From: DATARN01 sp963851105
GTDB taxonomy: Bacteria; Actinomycetota; Acidimicrobiia; Acidimicrobiales; Palsa-688
DNA: 64,000 nt
NCBI GenBank assembly: GCA_963851105.1
Contig: CAWKNP010000009.1
Location: 1 to 64,000, forward strand
Direction: 5' to 3'
Part shown: one piece after another, positions 61,840-64,000 of the stretch
How the letters are laid out: the number at the start of each line of letters is the position of its first letter
Position numbering within the stretch: position 1 is the stretch's first letter
Made by a program: the position numbers and the translations under genes
The notes under the pieces: model-generated
Told to the model about the DNA's origin: nothing
Database searches by the model: none
What the model saw: the letters and a program-made list of their open reading frames with translations, nothing else

Positions 61840-63020
61840 TGCCGGGGCCACTGGCGGGGTACCGGATCATCGAGTTGGCAGGGATCGGGCCGGCCCCGTT
61901 CGGCGCCATGATGCTGGCCGACATGGGCGCCGAGGTGATCCGGGTCGATCGGCCCGATGCGGTCGCTTCCATCGAGGGAATCCAACCGGATGGTTCCTGG
62001 GACCTGCTCAATCGCGGCCGTCGCTCGGTCGCCATCGACCTCAAGCATCCCGACGGCGTGGCAACTGTGCTGTCGCTCGTGGCCCGGGCCGACGCCCTGC
62101 TGGAAGGGTTCCGCCCGGGCGTGGCCGAGCGGCTCGGTGTCGGCCCCGAGCCCTGCCTGGCCCGAAATCCCCGGCTCGTCTACGGCCGCATGACCGGTTG
62201 GGGCCAGGACGGCCCCAATGCCGCGCTCCCGGGCCACGACATCAACTACCTGGCGCTGTCGGGCACGTTGTCGGCTATCGGGCGCCAGGGCGAGACGCCG
62301 GTACCGCCGCTCAACCTGGTGGCCGACTTCGGCGGCGGCGGCCTCCTCCTCGCCTTCGGCGTGGTCTGCGGCCTGCTGGAGGCGCGATGCTCGGGCCAGG
62401 GGCAGGTGATCGACGCCGCCATGGTCGACGGCTCGGCGCTGCTGGCCACCATGATCCATGGGCTGCGGGCCGGGGGGCTGTGGCGCGACGAGCGGGGAAC
62501 CAACCTGCTGGACACCGGCGCCTGGTTCTACGAGGTGTACGAGACCGCCGACGCGCAGTTCCTGGCGATCGGGTCGCTGGAGCCAAAGTTCTTCGCCGAG
62601 CTGGTCCGCCTGACGGGGCTGGAGGGCGTGCCGGCCCAGTTCGACCCCGCGACCTGGCCGGCCATGAAAGAGCGGCTGGCGGCGGTCATCAAAACCAAGT
62701 CCCGTGACGAATGGTGCCGGCTGCTCGAGCATTCGGATGCCTGTGTCGCCCCGGTGCTCGGACTGGGCGAGGCGCCGCAGCATCCCCACAACGCCCATCG
62801 GGGCACATTCATCGAAGTGGGCGGCGTGGTCCAGCCGGCGCCCGCGCCCCGGTTCAGCCGGACACCGGGCGCCATCGGGCGTCCCCCACCACCGGCGGGG
62901 CAGGATACCGGCGGCGTGCTGGCGGACTGGGGCTTCGAACAATCGGAAATCGACCGCCTGGCGGCGACGGGGGCGATCAAGGCTGCCCCGGAGCCGGCGG
63001 CGCGAAAAGGAGCGATCTGA
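61839..63020 (+). CDS. CaiB/BaiF family: alpha-methylacyl-CoA racemase-like
   Basis: The 393-aa class III CoA-transferase fold protein has IIELAGIGPAPFGAMMLADMG split over residues 9-30, NRGRRSVAIDLKHPDG, and GRMTGWGQDGPNAALPGHDINYLALSG split. The His and Asp of GHDINY correspond to the catalytic pair of alpha-methylacyl-CoA racemase. It racemises 2-methylacyl-CoA during branched-chain or sterol side-chain breakdown. A CoA transferase role cannot be excluded. Translationally coupled to the regulator upstream. Confidence 0.83.
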   Translation: MPGPLAGYRIIELAGIGPAPFGAMMLADMGAEVIRVDRPDAVASIEGIQPDGSWDLLNRGRRSVAIDLKHPDGVATVLSLVARADALLEGFRPGVAERLGVGPEPCLARNPRLVYGRMTGWGQDGPNAALPGHDINYLALSGTLSAIGRQGETPVPPLNLVADFGGGGLLLAFGVVCGLLEARCSGQGQVIDAAMVDGSALLATMIHGLRAGGLWRDERGTNLLDTGAWFYEVYETADAQFLAIGSLEPKFFAELVRLTGLEGVPAQFDPATWPAMKERLAAVIKTKSRDEWCRLLEHSDACVAPVLGLGEAPQHPHNAHRGTFIEVGGVVQPAPAPRFSRTPGAIGRPPPPAGQDTGGVLADWGFEQSEIDRLAATGAIKAAPEPAARKGAI

Positions 63021-63022
63021 AC

Positions 63023-63799
63023 ATGGCGACCGTGGTGTTTTTCCACGCCCATCCCGACGACGAGTGCATCCTGACCGGCGGCACGATGGCGCAACTGGCC
63101 GCCGCCGGCCAACGCGTCGTCCTGGTCACGGCCACCCGCGGTGAGCTCGGGGAAGTGGCGGAAGGTTTCCTGCCCGAAGGCGAGACGCTGGGGGAGCGGC
63201 GCACCAAGGAGTTGCAGGCGGCGGCCCAGGTGCTTGGGGTCAGCCGCCTCGAGTTCCTGGGGTACACGGACTCGGGGATGATGGGGGAGGCGACCAACGA
63301 CGCCGAGGGCTGCTTCTGGCAGGCGGACCTCGAGGAGGCCGCGGGCCGGTTGGCCGCCATCGTCACCGAGGAAGCGGCTGGCGCGCTGGTCGTCTACGAC
63401 GACCACGGCGGCTACGGCCATCCCGACCACATCCAGGTCCACCGCGTCGGAGTCCGCGCCGGCGAGCTGGCGGGAACCGCAGCGATCTACGAGGCCACGA
63501 TCGACCGTGACCGGGTCGCCAAATTGATTCGGGAGAGCCCGGCATTGGAAGGGGCGCCCGAGATCGACGAGAACTCCGACTTCGGGGTGCCGGCGGCAGC
63601 CATCACGACCCGCGTCGACGTGAGCGAGCACGTGTCCGCCAAGCGCCAGGCCATGCGGTGCCATCGCAGCCAGATCCCCGACGACGCTTTCTGGCTGACG
63701 ATGCCCGACGAGCAATTCCAAGTGGCGTTCTGCGAGGAGCACTACATCCACCGGGGCGCGACCCCCGGACATCCAGAGTTCGCCCTCCAAGTTGGCTGA
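63023..63799 (+). CDS. PIG-L family deacetylase (LmbE/MshB-like)
   Basis: The 258-aa zinc deacetylase has HAHPDDECILTGGT (AHPDDE zinc motif) and DHGGYGHPDHIQVHRVG (HPDH, third His ligand). It resembles MshB and Mca of mycothiol metabolism; the length (about 260) and the absence of longer C-terminal motifs leave the exact substrate open. ATG 63023 is two bases after the racemase stop. Confidence 0.82.
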   Translation: MATVVFFHAHPDDECILTGGTMAQLAAAGQRVVLVTATRGELGEVAEGFLPEGETLGERRTKELQAAAQVLGVSRLEFLGYTDSGMMGEATNDAEGCFWQADLEEAAGRLAAIVTEEAAGALVVYDDHGGYGHPDHIQVHRVGVRAGELAGTAAIYEATIDRDRVAKLIRESPALEGAPEIDENSDFGVPAAAITTRVDVSEHVSAKRQAMRCHRSQIPDDAFWLTMPDEQFQVAFCEEHYIHRGATPGHPEFALQVG

Positions 63800-64000
63800 G
63801 CCAGCCGCCTGGACCCATACCGGCTACGCCCAACGCATTGTGTTCGGCATCGACGCCCTCGACGGCGCCGGCGACGTGGTCAAAGCCGCCGGCGGCCGCC
63901 GGGTCCTGCTCGTCACCACCGAGGGGCGCCGGCACTCGCAAGCGGGGGAGCGGCTCGTCGGGATCCTCGGCCGGAAGCTGGTGGCGGTGTTCGACCAGGT
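63792..64000 (+). CDS. Iron-containing alcohol dehydrogenase / maleylacetate reductase-like, partial
   Basis: The frame runs off the right edge after about 69 codons. It reads AEPAAWTHTGYAQRIVFGID, then GRRVLLVTTEGRRHSQAGERLVGILGRK split and VAVFDQ. This is the N-terminal NAD-binding region of the maleylacetate reductase branch (FGAG-like loop, VLVVTT strand, VFD). A TTG at 63792 overlaps the preceding stop; a GTG within RIVFG is an alternative start. The catalytic and metal-binding parts lie outside the window. Confidence 0.65.
   Translation, partial: MAEPAAWTHTGYAQRIVFGIDALDGAGDVVKAAGGRRVLLVTTEGRRHSQAGERLVGILGRKLVAVFDQ

Overview
The window is high-GC, densely packed DNA with many GTG/TTG starts and ATGA/GTGA gene overlaps. 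The gene content points to an actinobacterium, possibly an acidimicrobiia-like lineage: a Kgd-type 2-oxoglutarate decarboxylase, EttA, a DUF2505 protein, a CadI/ArsI-type metalloenzyme, a three-Cys ArsR and actinobacterial-style Liv and DrrAB transporters. No rRNA, tRNA, CRISPR array or intact insertion sequence was seen. The lineage call is inference from gene families.

Layout. 0.4-4.4 kb: an arsenic/heavy-metal island (ArsC, aquaglyceroporin, ArsI/CadI, ArsR, MFS exporter) with two decayed genes inside it, a 46-codon FAD-oxidoreductase remnant and an arsM fragment. 4.9-5.5 kb: VapBC. 5.7-11.7 kb: a MacB-like tripartite efflux operon, a lipoprotein with a duplicated Cys domain and a two-component system. 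11.8-15.8 kb: OsmC, O-acetylhomoserine sulfhydrylase (MetY), a CoA-binding protein, a cupin and a RuBisCO-like protein, the set expected for the 5-methylthioadenosine-isoprenoid shunt, in which methanethiol is released and recycled to methionine. 15.8-17.5 kb: a LysM/M23-like envelope protein.

17.6-22.5 kb is the highlight: a glycine-reductase (Grd) type operon, GrdE-GrdB-GrdC-thioredoxin-GrdA, in which grdB and grdA each contain an in-frame UGA at the known selenocysteine site followed by a hairpin. The UGA codons make both genes look truncated or split to ordinary gene finders. The GrdE-like proprotein lacks the Asn-Cys processing site, and GrdD is absent.

22.5-43.8 kb: NYN protein, L,D-transpeptidase, a solitary nuoD translationally coupled to a two-component system, a DrrAB-type ABC exporter, a split B12-dependent acyl-CoA mutase with a divergent MarR regulator, pirin, GNAT-like, CPBP protease, nitrobindin, TIGR01777 epimerase, EttA and Kgd. 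43.8-50 kb: NYN-S1 protein, exonuclease III, DUF2505 and a UvrD-like helicase. 50.4-59.3 kb: one + strand run with hydrolase, MurF-like ligase, Ddl, PH-SHOCT protein and a branched-chain amino-acid type ABC transporter. 59.3-64 kb: Rieske protein, SufR-like regulator, CaiB-type racemase/CoA transferase, PIG-L deacetylase and the start of a maleylacetate-reductase-like gene.

Three genes between 44 and 56 kb (NYN-S1, Mur ligase, Liv binding protein) carry apparent frameshifts. For the Mur ligase and the binding protein a single-base change restores the frame; this suggests assembly indels or recent gene decay. A nearly perfect 50-bp palindrome occurs twice, both times exactly between convergent genes.
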